The notes: generated by a model not told the origin, from the letters alone. Positions 16,654 through 25,851 are shown, numbered from the stretch's first letter. The stretch: 64,000 nucleotides of DNA from Planotetraspora silvatica (GCF_016863315.1 NZ_BOOQ01000048.1:1-64000), one strand, 5' to 3'. Numbers and translations are program-made.

Positions 16654-17868
16654 TCAGCCTCCGATGGTGACGGGCATGGCGACCGGCCGATAGACCAGAC
16701 CATCGGTCCAGGTCACCGACTCGGGCGAAATCGTCAGGCGGAGGGCGGGGCGCTGCGTGACCAGAGTCCGGATCGCCTCGGTGAGCTCGACCCTGGCGAG
16801 GCTGGCGGCCAGACAGCGGTGCGGGCCGTAACCGAATGCCACATGCGGGTTGGGAGGGTGGTCGGTGAAGCGGTGGATGTCGAACCGGCCGGGATCGGGA
16901 AACGCCTGCGGGTCGTGATTGGCCGCGTTCAGGTTCGGCATGACGACCGTCCCCGCACTCAGCGAGCCACCGGGGAGGTCGGTGTCTTCCGTGATCCGGC
17001 GCATGAAGGCGCTGGCGGGCGGCCCGTCGAAGCGCAGGATCTCCTCGACGGCGGTCGCCACCAGCGACGGGTCCGCGACCAGCTCAGCCCACTGTCCGGG
17101 ATGCAGAAGCAGCCGGAAGACACCACGGCCGATCATCGACGCCGTCGTCTCGTGACCGGCCGTGATGAGAGAGAAGACGGTGTTGACCAGCTCACCTTCC
17201 GACAGCCGGTCATCCTCGTCCCTGGCCTGGATGAGCAGGTCGATGAGGTCCCTGCCGGGCGTGGCCCGATGCTGGGCGACCAGCTCCGCGGCATAGGCCA
17301 TGAATTCGGTGTAGCCCTCGTAACGCGCCTGCTCGGTCACCGTGGAGGTGGTCAGGAACATGTCCGTCCACCGGACGAACTGCTCGTAGTCGTCCAGCGG
17401 CACGCCGAGCATCTCGCAGATGACACGGCCTGGTAGCTGCAGGGCGTATCCCTGGACGAGATCGAAGTCGTCACCCAAGTCGTCGAGGAGTTCTCCGGCG
17501 ATCTTCGCGATGCGAGGGCGCCACGGTTCGATCTGGCGCGGAGTGAAGGTGCCGTGCATGATCCGGCGGTAGCGGGTGTGGTCCGGCGGGTCCTGATTGA
17601 TCAGCGCGTCCGGGTCGTCGTCGATGCCGACGCCGCTCACGAACCGCGGCAACCCCGGCAGACGCAGATTGCGGCTGGAGGTGGGTGAGGCCAGCAGAGC
17701 CCGGATGTCCTCGTACCTGACGGCCACCGGGACATGGTCGCCGCTGGGCATGGGTGCGGGCTCCAGCGGCCCCGACTCGCGCCTGCGGGCGAACTCCGGT
17801 GACGGTGTCGCAAGTGGTCCTGGCACGATATCCGGCCAAGTTCCGTTCGGATCCAGCTCGGTGGTCAT
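16654..17868 (-). CDS. cytochrome P450
   Basis: 404 residues, a typical soluble bacterial P450. The I-helix motif is AGHETT near residue 237, the K-helix ExxR is EEILR near 275, and the heme loop FGYGPHRCLAASLAR has its cysteine near 350. The N-terminal half carries NQDPPDHTRYRRIMHGTFTP, as in CYP105/CYP107-like enzymes. The ATG at 17868 is preceded by GGGG; the frame is open further upstream through a hexanucleotide repeat but reads as low-complexity. No ferredoxin gene adjoins it. Substrate unknown. Confidence 0.92.
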   Translation of the reverse strand: MTTELDPNGTWPDIVPGPLATPSPEFARRRESGPLEPAPMPSGDHVPVAVRYEDIRALLASPTSSRNLRLPGLPRFVSGVGIDDDPDALINQDPPDHTRYRRIMHGTFTPRQIEPWRPRIAKIAGELLDDLGDDFDLVQGYALQLPGRVICEMLGVPLDDYEQFVRWTDMFLTTSTVTEQARYEGYTEFMAYAAELVAQHRATPGRDLIDLLIQARDEDDRLSEGELVNTVFSLITAGHETTASMIGRGVFRLLLHPGQWAELVADPSLVATAVEEILRFDGPPASAFMRRITEDTDLPGGSLSAGTVVMPNLNAANHDPQAFPDPGRFDIHRFTDHPPNPHVAFGYGPHRCLAASLARVELTEAIRTLVTQRPALRLTISPESVTWTDGLVYRPVAMPVTIGG

Positions 17869-17973
17869 CGCAACCCCTTCCGGTTCCGGGCACCCAGGGG
17901 AAGGCCCACGCGCAACGTATGAAATGCCGTGTCGGCCGTCAACAGGCGGATCAGGGGCATAGACGGACCGCTT

Positions 17974-17997
17974 CATCGGCATCGGCATCGGCATCGG
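17974..17997. repeat. hexanucleotide repeat (CATCGG)x4
   Basis: Four perfect copies of CATCGG about 105 bp upstream of the P450 start codon, in its presumed leader. Read through in frame, it would encode Met-Pro repeats. Confidence 0.8.
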
Positions 17998-18121
17998 CCG
18001 GCGTCACACGCTCGCAGGAAAGGGTCGTTTCGATAGATTTGATGCTGGAAGGTCATAGATTGCGGGGTAGTGGTGTCGGAGGAACGAGGTTCGCGGGTGA
18101 CGAGGCTGGGACTCCGGCGCT

Positions 18122-18391
18122 ATGGGTGTCGCGCGTGGGCTGCACTCGACCGCCTGGACCGTCGCGCTGGCCGCGTTGCTGGGCGGCGCCACTTCCCACC
18201 TGCTTGACCGGCTCTTCCGCGCTCCCGGCTTCGCCCAGGGGCACGTCGTCGACTTCATCGACTATGGCGGCCTGTTTGTCGGCAACGTCGCCGACATCGC
18301 ACTCACCGGGGGCTGCGCCGTTCTCATGCTGCTCAGCCTGCGTGGCGTGCCCCTCGGTGTCGTGGCCGACAAGGGGCATCCGTCCGCATAG
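18122..18391 (+). pseudogene. C-terminal half of a signal-peptidase-II-like protein
   Basis: 89 residues: a hydrophobic helix (WTVALAALLGGATSHLLDRL), then GHVVDFIDYGGLFVGNVADIA and a second helix. These are the last two conserved blocks of lipoprotein signal peptidase (G-N-x-x-DRL and N-V-A-D), including both catalytic aspartates, but the first two transmembrane helices of the usual 160-200 residues are missing. The upstream sequence offers no homologous continuation. It is probably a truncated copy; a mini-protease with two helices cannot be excluded. Confidence 0.55.
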
Positions 18392-18526
18392 AACGTGCGC
18401 ACGAGCCGGAATCGCGATCCTGCCGGCCGTACCTCACCACAGACCTTGAGCCGTCTGCCGTGAGCACCGCGCGCCTTCGATATCCGCCACCCGGAGCCTC
18501 AGGCACTCAGCACCCAGCGGCCATCT

Positions 18527-19249
18527 TCAGGGCCGTGCCAGCACATCAAACAGGGTCTGCACCCCGCCAAAGATCTCCACAGCGGCCAAGACGGAGATCA
18601 GGAAGTTGAGACAGATGGCCATCAGGCAGCCTTGACCACCGCTCATCCGGCCAGAGGCAGGTTCCTGAGGTCCAAGCCCGCGCCACACCGCACGGGGCTC
18701 GGAGAACAGGAACATGATGGCACCGATCTCACCCACCGAGAAAAGCCAGAACCACGCCCATCGATTGCCGAGGCGGGGCCGTGCCGTACCGATCATGATC
18801 ACGAACGTGGCGATCCATGCCACCGTGACCAGCCAGCTCACGCGCGGAACGGGAACCTGGAACGGCCAATCAGGCAACAGCCCGCCACCGTTGTTACGGC
18901 TTGAAACCCACCGCACCACCGGACGTGGACTCACGGCGCTGAGATCGTTCAGCAGATCGCGCCTCATGTAGGTCAGCGTCGACGACGCCTTCGCCTGATA
19001 CCAGAACAGAGGGCCAATGGACCAGCGCAAATCATGCAAGTGATCACCGCTGCCCTCGTAGATCACGTACGTGATCTGCCCAGCGTGTAGCGCCGTCTGG
19101 AAGTCCGTGGCAGAACGCTCCCGGGGATTCGCGCTGAGAACGGTTAAAAGAGCACCCCATAGCAGCACGACCAGAAGGACCACACGCACCCACAAGCCCA
19201 CGGTCCGATACGGCTCCCGCATGACCAGCGTTTCCTGCTGCAGGCGCAC
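18527..19249 (-). CDS. membrane protein of unknown function
   Basis: 240 residues. One hydrophobic helix near the N-terminus (VGLWVRVVLLVVLLWGALLT), a soluble domain of about 90 residues (ITYVIYEGSGDHLHDLRWSI, FWYQAKASSTLTYMRRDLLN), then helices at about 140-160, 175-190 and 210-235. The GTG at 19249 has GGGGGAG just upstream, which decides the start. The pattern recalls small actinobacterial membrane proteins seen near bacteriocin or secondary-metabolism genes, but I cannot assign a family. Confidence 0.7.
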   Translation of the reverse strand: MRLQQETLVMREPYRTVGLWVRVVLLVVLLWGALLTVLSANPRERSATDFQTALHAGQITYVIYEGSGDHLHDLRWSIGPLFWYQAKASSTLTYMRRDLLNDLSAVSPRPVVRWVSSRNNGGGLLPDWPFQVPVPRVSWLVTVAWIATFVIMIGTARPRLGNRWAWFWLFSVGEIGAIMFLFSEPRAVWRGLGPQEPASGRMSGGQGCLMAICLNFLISVLAAVEIFGGVQTLFDVLARP

Positions 19250-19416
19250 GTCTCCCCCGTCATGTGGCTACCTCCGAACCATAAGTATTCTCCTCGAAAC
19301 GGGCACAGTCTGATCGATGGACGAAAGTGGGCCGTCAACCGGGCGACAAGGGAATCCACGGTCACTCATAACCGGCCTGACGCCCAGGTCAGCGGCGCTA
19401 CGTGCCCACGATCACG

Positions 19417-20089
19417 TCAACCTCTCTCGTGGGCCGCCTCGCCGAGGTACAGCTCCGCGAGTTCGCGTGCCCTGGACTGGACGCGAGCGATCCCCGTCGG
19501 GCTGTTGAACGCGGCATAGGGCGGCCAGAGGAAGACCAAGACGGCGAGCTCTTCCGCCACCAGAGCGCATTCCAGAAGCTTGTGGTCCCCGGGGCGACGG
19601 TCCACGTAGGCATGGATCAGCGCCGAGGGGACGACCACACCCGAGGACGTTGCGCGCACGCTGAGGAAGGCCAGGTCGGATACGGCCCGGCCGACTCCGG
19701 TCGACTGCCAGTCGCAAAATACCGGTGGGCCCGTGGCGTGCACGATGTTGTCGGTGTGGCAGTCCCCGTGGACGAAGACCGGCGGCAGCGCACTGCACGG
19801 GAGCGGTCGGTGCGAGGTACCGGTAGAAGCGCAACTCCCGCCGGGCAGCCGCCAGCGATTGCGTACCCAGCGTGGGCGAAGTGACCTTGAGGTAGGCGGC
19901 CTCACCGTCGATCGTCCGCACGGCATGAACACCGGCGCCGGACCGGGACTCGATCCGCACATCACGCCGCTCGGGGGCCGCGCGAAACTCTCGTAGCGCC
20001 AGTTCCACGAGTTCGCTCGGCACGAGAACAGCATGCCACCGCTCGGCGGGGCTGACCCGCATGCTGTATTTAGGCATTCCGGGGCTCAT
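19417..20089 (-). pseudogene. aminoglycoside-phosphotransferase-family gene with internal deletion
   Basis: The N-lobe is in one frame (VELALREFRAAPERRDVRIE, GEAAYLKVTSPTLGTQSLAA, RELRFYRYLAPTAP) and the C-lobe in another (VFVHGDCHTDNIVHATGPPV, FCDWQSTGVGRAVSDLAFLS and on to the stop). HGDCHTDN is the catalytic loop and CDWQ replaces the usual DxD/DWE metal motif. Joining them shows that about 80 residues between the lobes are missing in addition to the frame change near 19800. The gene is dead. Confidence 0.75.
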
Positions 20090-20124
20090 GGACGTACGGC
20101 GAGTTCAGCGCATCAGCGGTGGCG

Positions 20125-20529
20125 TCACCCCTGATCGATGCGGACCAGATTGCCCGCGGGGTCGCGAACGGCGGCGTCACGGGCGCCCCACGGCCGATTG
20201 GCGGGCTCCTCCAGCACCTCGGCGCCGGGCGCGGCGACGACCTTCTCGAAGGTCGCGTCGAGGTCGTCGGCGCGGAACTGGATCATCTGCAGCTCACCTT
20301 TGGCGAGCAGGGCGGCGAGGGCGTCTCCGTCCTCCCGCGAGCGGCCGGCGTGCGGCTGCGAGAGCACGATCGTGATCTCGGGCTGGCTGTCGGTGACGAG
20401 GGTGATCCAGCGGAAACCGTCGTGGGCGACCTCGTTGCGCACGGTCAGACCTAGCGTGTCGCGGTAGAAGACGAGGGCGGCGTCGGGATCGTCGACGAGG
20501 ACATGGACGCCGCTGAGTGAAACTGTCAT
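20125..20529 (-). CDS. VOC-family (glyoxalase-like) protein
   Basis: 134 residues with one beta-alpha-beta-beta-beta repeat pair: GVHVLVDDPDAALVFYRDTL, GLTVRNEVAHDGFRWITLVT, then QFRADDLDATFEKVVAAPG and DAAVRDPAGNLVRIDQ. This is the vicinal-oxygen-chelate fold (glyoxalase/bleomycin-resistance superfamily); its activity could be dioxygenase, isomerase or drug binding. It follows the AraC gene on the same strand with a 10-bp gap, a common AraC/glyoxalase pairing. Confidence 0.87.
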   Translation of the reverse strand: MTVSLSGVHVLVDDPDAALVFYRDTLGLTVRNEVAHDGFRWITLVTDSQPEITIVLSQPHAGRSREDGDALAALLAKGELQMIQFRADDLDATFEKVVAAPGAEVLEEPANRPWGARDAAVRDPAGNLVRIDQG

Positions 20530-20539
20530 GCCCCTGACA

Positions 20540-20977
20540 TTAGGCGGACGCGGCGACGGATGAGCTGTTCTGTTGCCCGCGCCCCCGCCGCGGCCGGGTC
20601 AGCACCATCGCCTGGCAGCCCGACAGGAGGCGGAGGTCGTCGTGGTCGCCCGCGCGGTACGCACTCGGCGTCTGCCCGACGATCTCGGTGAAGCGCGCGC
20701 TGAAGGACCCGAGGCTCGTACAGCCGACCGCGAAGCAGACATCCGTCACGCTCAGGTCGCCGCGGCGCAGCAGCGTCTTCGCCCGCTCGATACGCCGCGT
20801 CATGAGATAGGAGTACGGCGTTTCGCCGTAGGCGTCGCGGAAGCGGCGACTGAAATGCGCGGTCGACATCAGCGCCGTACGAGCGAGCGCGGGCACATCG
20901 AGGGGCTGCGCGTACTCGCGGTCCATCCGGTCGCGGGCCCGCCGCAGTCGCCGCAGCTCGTCGAGGTCGGAGGTCAT
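20540..20977 (-). CDS. AraC-family regulator (DNA-binding domain only)
   Basis: 145 residues consisting of a double-HTH AraC domain: YAQPLDVPALARTALMSTAH, FSRRFRDAYGETPYSYLMTR, IERAKTLLRRGDLSVTDVCF and AVGCTSLGSFSARFTEIVGQ. There is no N-terminal effector domain, as in MarA-like stand-alone regulators. A basic tail follows. It is the first gene of an operon with the VOC protein and most likely controls it. Confidence 0.88.
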   Translation of the reverse strand: MTSDLDELRRLRRARDRMDREYAQPLDVPALARTALMSTAHFSRRFRDAYGETPYSYLMTRRIERAKTLLRRGDLSVTDVCFAVGCTSLGSFSARFTEIVGQTPSAYRAGDHDDLRLLSGCQAMVLTRPRRGRGQQNSSSVAASA

Positions 20978-21128
20978 ACGACCATTGTGCCCACACCGAC
21001 CGATCCGCGGCGACGAGGTGCACCGTTACAAGCGCGATGCCTCCGACAAGGGCACTTCGGCTCCGGGGCGATCGCCACGGGCCTGCTCATAGCCGTCAAC
21101 CTTGACCACGTACCGGAACGAACGGGCT

Positions 21129-21461
21129 CTACTCGGAACGAGGACCGGTCGTCTCGTCGGCCAGGCCCGCGTGCTGGGGTTCTCTTCGACCGAAGGCGCC
21201 CGGTCCCGCGTGGAACAGTCCGATGAGAAGTACGCCGAAGGCGGCGGAGCCGAAGGCCCAGACGGGATGACGGTCGGCATGTGCCCAGTACACGAGCAGC
21301 ACCGCCAGGACGAGCCCGGCCCACCCGCTGACGAAATTGGACAGGGGCCCGTTGCCGGTCATGTTCGGGTAACGCTCCCTGGTGATGCCCCGTACGAAAT
21401 GAGGGAGGGCGTTCCCGCCCATCACTCCACCGAGAAAACTGAGGATGATCGTCTGGCCCAC
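21129..21461 (-). CDS. small integral membrane protein
   Basis: 110 residues with three hydrophobic segments: residues 3-16 (QTIILSFLGGVMGGNALPHF), about 42-60 (FVSGWAGLVLAVLLVYWAHA) and 68-85. The GNALPHF...GITRERYPNMTGNGP block between helices 1 and 2 looks conserved, with a polar C-terminus. It directly follows a TetR gene on the same strand (9-bp gap) and is probably its regulated partner. Function not known. Confidence 0.72.
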   Translation of the reverse strand: MGQTIILSFLGGVMGGNALPHFVRGITRERYPNMTGNGPLSNFVSGWAGLVLAVLLVYWAHADRHPVWAFGSAAFGVLLIGLFHAGPGAFGRREPQHAGLADETTGPRSE

Positions 21462-21470
21462 GGCGTCTCC

Positions 21471-22067
21471 TTAACGGGCGCTGGACTGGTGATCGAGGAG
21501 GGGGAGAAGCACGGCGTCGACCAGGTGGCGGATGAAGGCGTCATCGAGTGGTTCGCCGGTGACGAACAGTCTCGAGAACAACATGGCCGAACTGATCTCC
21601 ACGAACATGGTGTCGTCCACCGACGCGGAGAGCTCCCCCCGTCCGACGGCCTGGGCGATGACCGCGCCGAAGACCTCGCGCTTGTCATCGATGAGTTGTG
21701 CCCGCACCGTTCCGGCGAGCCCCTGATCGCGGTGCATCGCGATCATGAGGCCGAGGATGAGCGCGGCGTCCTGACCGACCAGGTTGTTCCGCATGAGGCG
21801 CAGCACCGCCAGCAGGTCCTCGCGCAGGTTGCCGGTATCGGGCGGGGACTTCGCCGGATTACCGGCGCGCCGCCTGACCGCGGTCACCACCAACTCGGCC
21901 TTTCCTGGCCATTTGCGGTAGATGGTGGCTTTGCTGGATTGGGCCCGCGCGGCCACGGCGTCCATGGTCATCTGGTCGTAACCGACCTCGGCCAGCAACT
22001 CCAGCGTGGCCCTCAGGATCGCCTCCTCGCGCAACTCGCTGCGCCTGGGCGTTTCCAACACCGTCAC
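21471..22067 (-). CDS. TetR-family repressor
   Basis: 198 residues from a GTG at 22067 (22061 is a second option). The HTH reads ATLELLAEVGYDQMTMDAVA, ARAQSSKATIYRKWPGKAEL; the C-terminal domain (TetR_C_11-like) holds NLREDLLAVLRLMRNNLVGQ. There is no clear ribosome site before the GTG, and a perfect palindrome lies only 13 bp upstream, so a leaderless transcript is likely. It probably represses itself and the downstream membrane-protein gene. Confidence 0.87.
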   Translation of the reverse strand: MTVLETPRRSELREEAILRATLELLAEVGYDQMTMDAVAARAQSSKATIYRKWPGKAELVVTAVRRRAGNPAKSPPDTGNLREDLLAVLRLMRNNLVGQDAALILGLMIAMHRDQGLAGTVRAQLIDDKREVFGAVIAQAVGRGELSASVDDTMFVEISSAMLFSRLFVTGEPLDDAFIRHLVDAVLLPLLDHQSSAR

Positions 22068-22079
22068 CCCGATTCGAAA

Positions 22080-22092
22080 CGAAACCGTTTCG
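22080..22092. promoter_or_regulatory. palindromic TetR operator
   Basis: CGAAAC-C-GTTTCG is a perfect palindrome with six-base arms. A related half-site CGTTTCG occurs at about 22124-22130. It sits right before the TetR start codon. Confidence 0.6.
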
Positions 22093-22322
22093 TACGGTAC
22101 CCCGAAGACGAAGTGTACGCAATCGTTTCGTTCGCGCATGGCCCGGAGTTCACCCAGGAACCTGAGTGGTCAATGCCGGCGTACGCTCCCGCTGCCACAT
22201 CGCGACTCCCAACGATCCGATCTGATGGATCAAGACTCTCAGCGCCAGATCCTTGGCAACAGAACGATCAATACGCGACGGGCGAGGACAAATGTCACAA
22301 TCCCTGGCCGCCTTCCCGCCGG

Positions 22323-23357
22323 TCAGCTTGCGGGTGGCAGGTAGGGGAAGGTCCGCGTGGGCTTGGCCGTGACCGACTCCTTGGTGATGCCGAGGGCGAC
22401 CGGGATGTTGCCGGCGAAGGAGAACATGACGTCCGGTGCGTTGTCGGTGAGCGAGCGGCCGTTCCATCCGGCGAACCCGAAGGAGGCAGGGGTGCCGACG
22501 GTGTAGGGCAGCACGTTGGGGAAGATCCTGCCGACGACGGTCCGCGCGTAGGCCTCCGGGTTCTCGGCGGTGCCGTACGCCCGCACCACGCCGGCCACCA
22601 TGTCCGCGACCGTCTCGCCGTGGACCTCCAGGTCCTCGACCGGCCGGTTGGTGTTCAGCCAGTCACCGAGGTCCTCGTTAAGCTGGGTGAACAGTGGATG
22701 GATCATGGGCAGGCCCGCCCGGTTGATCGGCCGTCGGCCTCCTGCGTCGGTGGCGAGGGAGGCCAGGCCCCACACCCCCAGTCCGCGGTCCGGACCGGCC
22801 ACCGGCAGCAGTTCCTCGTCGGCGATCTCCAACACGATGGAGTAGACCGTGTGCCCGGCGAACGCGTTCTTCGCCTCCTCGGGGTTCCAGCCGGAAAGGT
22901 CGATCGTGGTCCCTTCCTGGAAGGCCCTGCCGACCGCGTGCAGAACGTCCGGCTCGATCCAGAACGGGTCACCGGCCTTCCCGACCCACACCCGGCCGCC
23001 ACCGTCAAGCTCCACGGTCTCACCGGTACGGCCCTGGGCGATCAACGTTCCGGCGGCGAAGGCCTCGCACGCATCGGGGCCGGCCAGGCGCCGCACCTGG
23101 TACGTCTGCGTTCCCTGCTCGTCGCGCTCGCCGAAGGTGAAGCGGTAGGTCAGGTCCTCGACGGCATCGCCGTTCGCGTCGATCTTGAACTCGTACGTGC
23201 CCTCCGGGTGCAGGCCCCGGGGAACGTCGTCGCCGGCGAGCGAGTGACTGTGGTTCGTGACGAAAACCGTGCCGCGCTCTCCCCGGAAGACATAAAGATC
23301 GGTGATGTCCAAGCGCGGGTCCTGCCGAGCGATCGGCGAATCGAGGTGGTGGGACAT
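22323..23357 (-). CDS. DUF4331-family protein
   Basis: 344 residues starting MSHHLDSPIARQDPRLDITD, the standard N-terminus of the DUF4331 family (S-H-x-x-D-SP ... D-x-Y-VF), followed by FKIDANGDAVEDLTYRFTFG, DPFWIEPDVLHAVGRAF, GHTVYSIVLEIADEEL and a C-terminal SFGFAGWNGRSLTDNAPDVM. There is no signal peptide, unlike many DUF4331 proteins, so this one seems cytoplasmic. Function unknown. Divergent from the LysR gene at 23508, which probably controls it. Confidence 0.87.
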   Translation of the reverse strand: MSHHLDSPIARQDPRLDITDLYVFRGERGTVFVTNHSHSLAGDDVPRGLHPEGTYEFKIDANGDAVEDLTYRFTFGERDEQGTQTYQVRRLAGPDACEAFAAGTLIAQGRTGETVELDGGGRVWVGKAGDPFWIEPDVLHAVGRAFQEGTTIDLSGWNPEEAKNAFAGHTVYSIVLEIADEELLPVAGPDRGLGVWGLASLATDAGGRRPINRAGLPMIHPLFTQLNEDLGDWLNTNRPVEDLEVHGETVADMVAGVVRAYGTAENPEAYARTVVGRIFPNVLPYTVGTPASFGFAGWNGRSLTDNAPDVMFSFAGNIPVALGITKESVTAKPTRTFPYLPPAS

Positions 23358-23507
23358 GTCGCACTCGCTTTCTCTGAATGATCCAGCAGGGCAGAAAGTG
23401 GCCGCCGGAAACCCGACAGAGCCGGCAGCAGGCCATCGCCACGATCCTGGCCAGGGACGCTCGAGGCCGGTACCCGTCAATCCGGAATGAGGTAATAACC
23501 TGCAGTT

Positions 23508-24440
23508 ATGGGTGGGACGCCGCCGGATTTCGAGAGCCTCCTGCTGTTGACCCTCGTTGCGGAGCTGGGCAGTCTCGGACAGGCCGCCGAGCGGATGGGG
23601 ATCAGCCAGCCCGCCGCGAGCAAGCGCCTGGCCATGCTGGAGCGGCGGCTGCGGCTTGCCCTCGTGGACCGGGGCAGCCGTGGTTCGGCGCTCACCACGG
23701 AGGGCAAGGCGGTCTGCCAGTGGTCCGAACGGGTGCTGGCGGAGGTGGGATCGCTGATGGCCGGCGTGGCCGCGCTACGCGCCGACCAGGACGACGACCT
23801 GCGAGTGGCCTCCAGCATGACGCTGGCCGAGCACTTCCTCCCGCACTGGATCGGCGCTCTGCGGCAGCGGTCGCCGGACGTCCGCGTCAGCCTCAGGGTG
23901 ACCAACTCCGAACAGGCGGCGGCGATGGCCACCCGCGGCGAGATCGGCATGGGCTTCATCGAGGCACCGGCGGTTCCGCCCGGACTCAGCTCGCGTCAGG
24001 TGGGTGCCGACCGACTGGTCGTCGTAGTCGCGCCGAACCACCCCTGGGCGCGGCGACGCCTGCCGGTCGAGCCTGACGAACTCGCCCGTACGCCGCTCAT
24101 CGTCCGCGAGCCGGGTTCAGGCACCCGGGAGACCCTGGAGCGCATCCTCACCGGCATCGACGTGGAACCGGCGCGGCCGCTGATGGTGCTGGACGCGAAC
24201 GCGGCGATACGCGCCGCGGTGGTCGCGGGTGTCGGACCGGCGGTACTCAGCGTGATCACCGTGCGGGAGGAACTCACCGAAGGGCGCCTGCTGGAAGTCC
24301 CGGTGGCCGGGGTGGACCTGCACCGGCGGCTGCGCGCGGTGTGGCCGAAGGGCCGCCGGCTGACCGGCTCCGCCGAGGAACTCCTGAGCATCGCCTCACG
24401 CCGCCGGCGGATGGGCGCGACCTCTGTCCGCGAGTCGTGA
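23508..24440 (+). CDS. LysR-family transcriptional regulator
   Basis: 310 residues. The HTH is FESLLLLTLVAELGSLGQAA, ERMGISQPAASKRLAMLERR; the effector domain begins at about residue 95 (LRVASSMTLAEHFLPHWIGA) and contains IGFIEAP-like and LIVREPGSGTRETLE segments found in CysB/YeiE-like members. It is divergently arranged to the DUF4331 gene with about 150 bp between, the usual layout for a LysR and its target. The tail is basic. Confidence 0.9.
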   Translation: MGGTPPDFESLLLLTLVAELGSLGQAAERMGISQPAASKRLAMLERRLRLALVDRGSRGSALTTEGKAVCQWSERVLAEVGSLMAGVAALRADQDDDLRVASSMTLAEHFLPHWIGALRQRSPDVRVSLRVTNSEQAAAMATRGEIGMGFIEAPAVPPGLSSRQVGADRLVVVVAPNHPWARRRLPVEPDELARTPLIVREPGSGTRETLERILTGIDVEPARPLMVLDANAAIRAAVVAGVGPAVLSVITVREELTEGRLLEVPVAGVDLHRRLRAVWPKGRRLTGSAEELLSIASRRRRMGATSVRES

Positions 24441-24465
24441 ACCTTCTTCCACGCACGTACGTCAC

Positions 24466-25767
24466 ATGACTATGCCCATCGATTTGCCGGGCCGGATACT
24501 ACGGCGGGAATTCTTGGCGGTTTCCCTGCTCGCGGCCGCCGCGGCGGCCTGTGGGGGTGTCGGAGGTGATTCGCGGGTGCTGACGGTCGAAGGCGTGAGC
24601 CGCGAGGTTCCGAAGAACGCGCCCGTCGCCGAGGTCGTACGGGGGCTGACCGCCTTCGGCCATGCCTTGTACGAGACGACGGCGACTGCGACGGCCAACA
24701 CGGTGATCTCGCCGCTGAGCGTCGCGTACGCGTTCGGCATGGCCAGGGCGGGAGCGGCCGGCGCCACCGCGTCGGAGCTGGACGAGGTCTTCGGTTTTCC
24801 CGCTGCGGGACCGCACACCGCGTTCAACGCGCTGACCAGGCAGATCGTCACGGTCGACGGTCCGCCGCCGGCACTTGACCGGAAGGCCGTGAGGGACGCG
24901 CAGAGCAGCGAGCCGAGTGCGCCCGTGGTCGGGATCGCCAATGGGCTGTTCACGCAGCAGGGCATGCCCGTCAAGCAGGAGTTCCTTCGTACGCTCGCGT
25001 CGCAGTACGGCGCCGGTGTGCGCGCCGTCGACTTCGGCGAGGACGCCGCCGACGTCATCAACGCGTGGGTCGACGAGCAGACCGCGGGACGTATCAAGAA
25101 GCTGTTCGAGCGGCTGGACTCGGCGACCCGGCTGGTCATCGCCAACGCCGTCTACCTCAAGGCGGAGTGGGAGCAGGGATTCGCCGACCCTCCAGAGGAG
25201 AACGCCACGTTCACCAGGGCCGACGGAACCACGGTGCGCACGAAGCTGATGCGTCAGAGCTCCGACCTGAGGTACGCCTCCGGCTCGGGCTGGCAGGCCG
25301 TCGAGTTGCCGTACGCCAAGAGCGACCTGGCCATGTGGGTGCTCGTACCCCAGCGCGGTGCGTCCCCTGCCGAACTACTCAAGCCGGACACCCTGCGGCA
25401 GGTGGCGACCGGGCTGACAACGACCGGTGTCGACCTTTCCCTTCCTGGCTGGGACTTCGGCACAGACCTCGAACTGAAGGCGGCGCTGAAGAAATTGGGG
25501 CTGAACACGGTCTTCGACGGCGCCGACTTCTCCGGCATCGCCGACGGCCTTTTCATCGGCCAGGCGGTCCACCGCGCGAACATCACGGTGGACGAGTGGG
25601 GGACCGAGGCCGCCGCGGTCACCGGGCTGGCGTTCGTCACCTCCGCTCGGGTCGGCCAGAACGCCGAGGTCCGCGCCGACCATCCCTTCGCATTCGCGAT
25701 CATGCACCGGCCCACGTCGACGCCGTTGTTCATCGGCCATGTGGCGGACCCGACCGCATCGGCCTGA
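24466..25767 (+). CDS. serpin anchored as a lipoprotein
   Basis: 433 residues. The N-terminus has a twin-arginine-like/lipoprotein signal (RRREFLAVS..., LLAAAAAACGG) with a cysteine near residue 29, so the protein should be lipid-anchored outside. The serpin fold is clear: NTVISPLSVAYAFGMARAGA, NAWVDEQTAGRIKKLF, RLVIANAVYLKAEWEQGF, and the hinge DEWGTEAAAVTGL leading into a reactive-centre loop of about 15 residues before DHPFAFAIMHRPTSTPLFIG. The hinge keeps the small residues needed for loop insertion, so it is likely an inhibitory serpin. Two adjacent ATGs (24466, 24472) may start it. Bacterial serpins are sporadic. Confidence 0.92.
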   Translation: MTMPIDLPGRILRREFLAVSLLAAAAAACGGVGGDSRVLTVEGVSREVPKNAPVAEVVRGLTAFGHALYETTATATANTVISPLSVAYAFGMARAGAAGATASELDEVFGFPAAGPHTAFNALTRQIVTVDGPPPALDRKAVRDAQSSEPSAPVVGIANGLFTQQGMPVKQEFLRTLASQYGAGVRAVDFGEDAADVINAWVDEQTAGRIKKLFERLDSATRLVIANAVYLKAEWEQGFADPPEENATFTRADGTTVRTKLMRQSSDLRYASGSGWQAVELPYAKSDLAMWVLVPQRGASPAELLKPDTLRQVATGLTTTGVDLSLPGWDFGTDLELKAALKKLGLNTVFDGADFSGIADGLFIGQAVHRANITVDEWGTEAAAVTGLAFVTSARVGQNAEVRADHPFAFAIMHRPTSTPLFIGHVADPTASA

Positions 25768-25851
25768 GGGACGCATGCGGGAGACGGGCAGGGGTGCGCC
25801 GGCCGGGCTGATGGTCGGCGCAGCGCAGGTCCACCCGGTGCGGTGAAGGCG

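Noticed and set aside
16654-20089. A secondary-metabolite cluster around the P450
   Set aside because: No synthase, ferredoxin, transporter or pathway regulator accompanies it; neighbours are unrelated or decayed.
21102-23381. Long plus-strand frame of about 760 residues
   Set aside because: It is antisense to the TetR and DUF4331 genes, rich in Arg/Gly/His with no domain; a GC-rich shadow.
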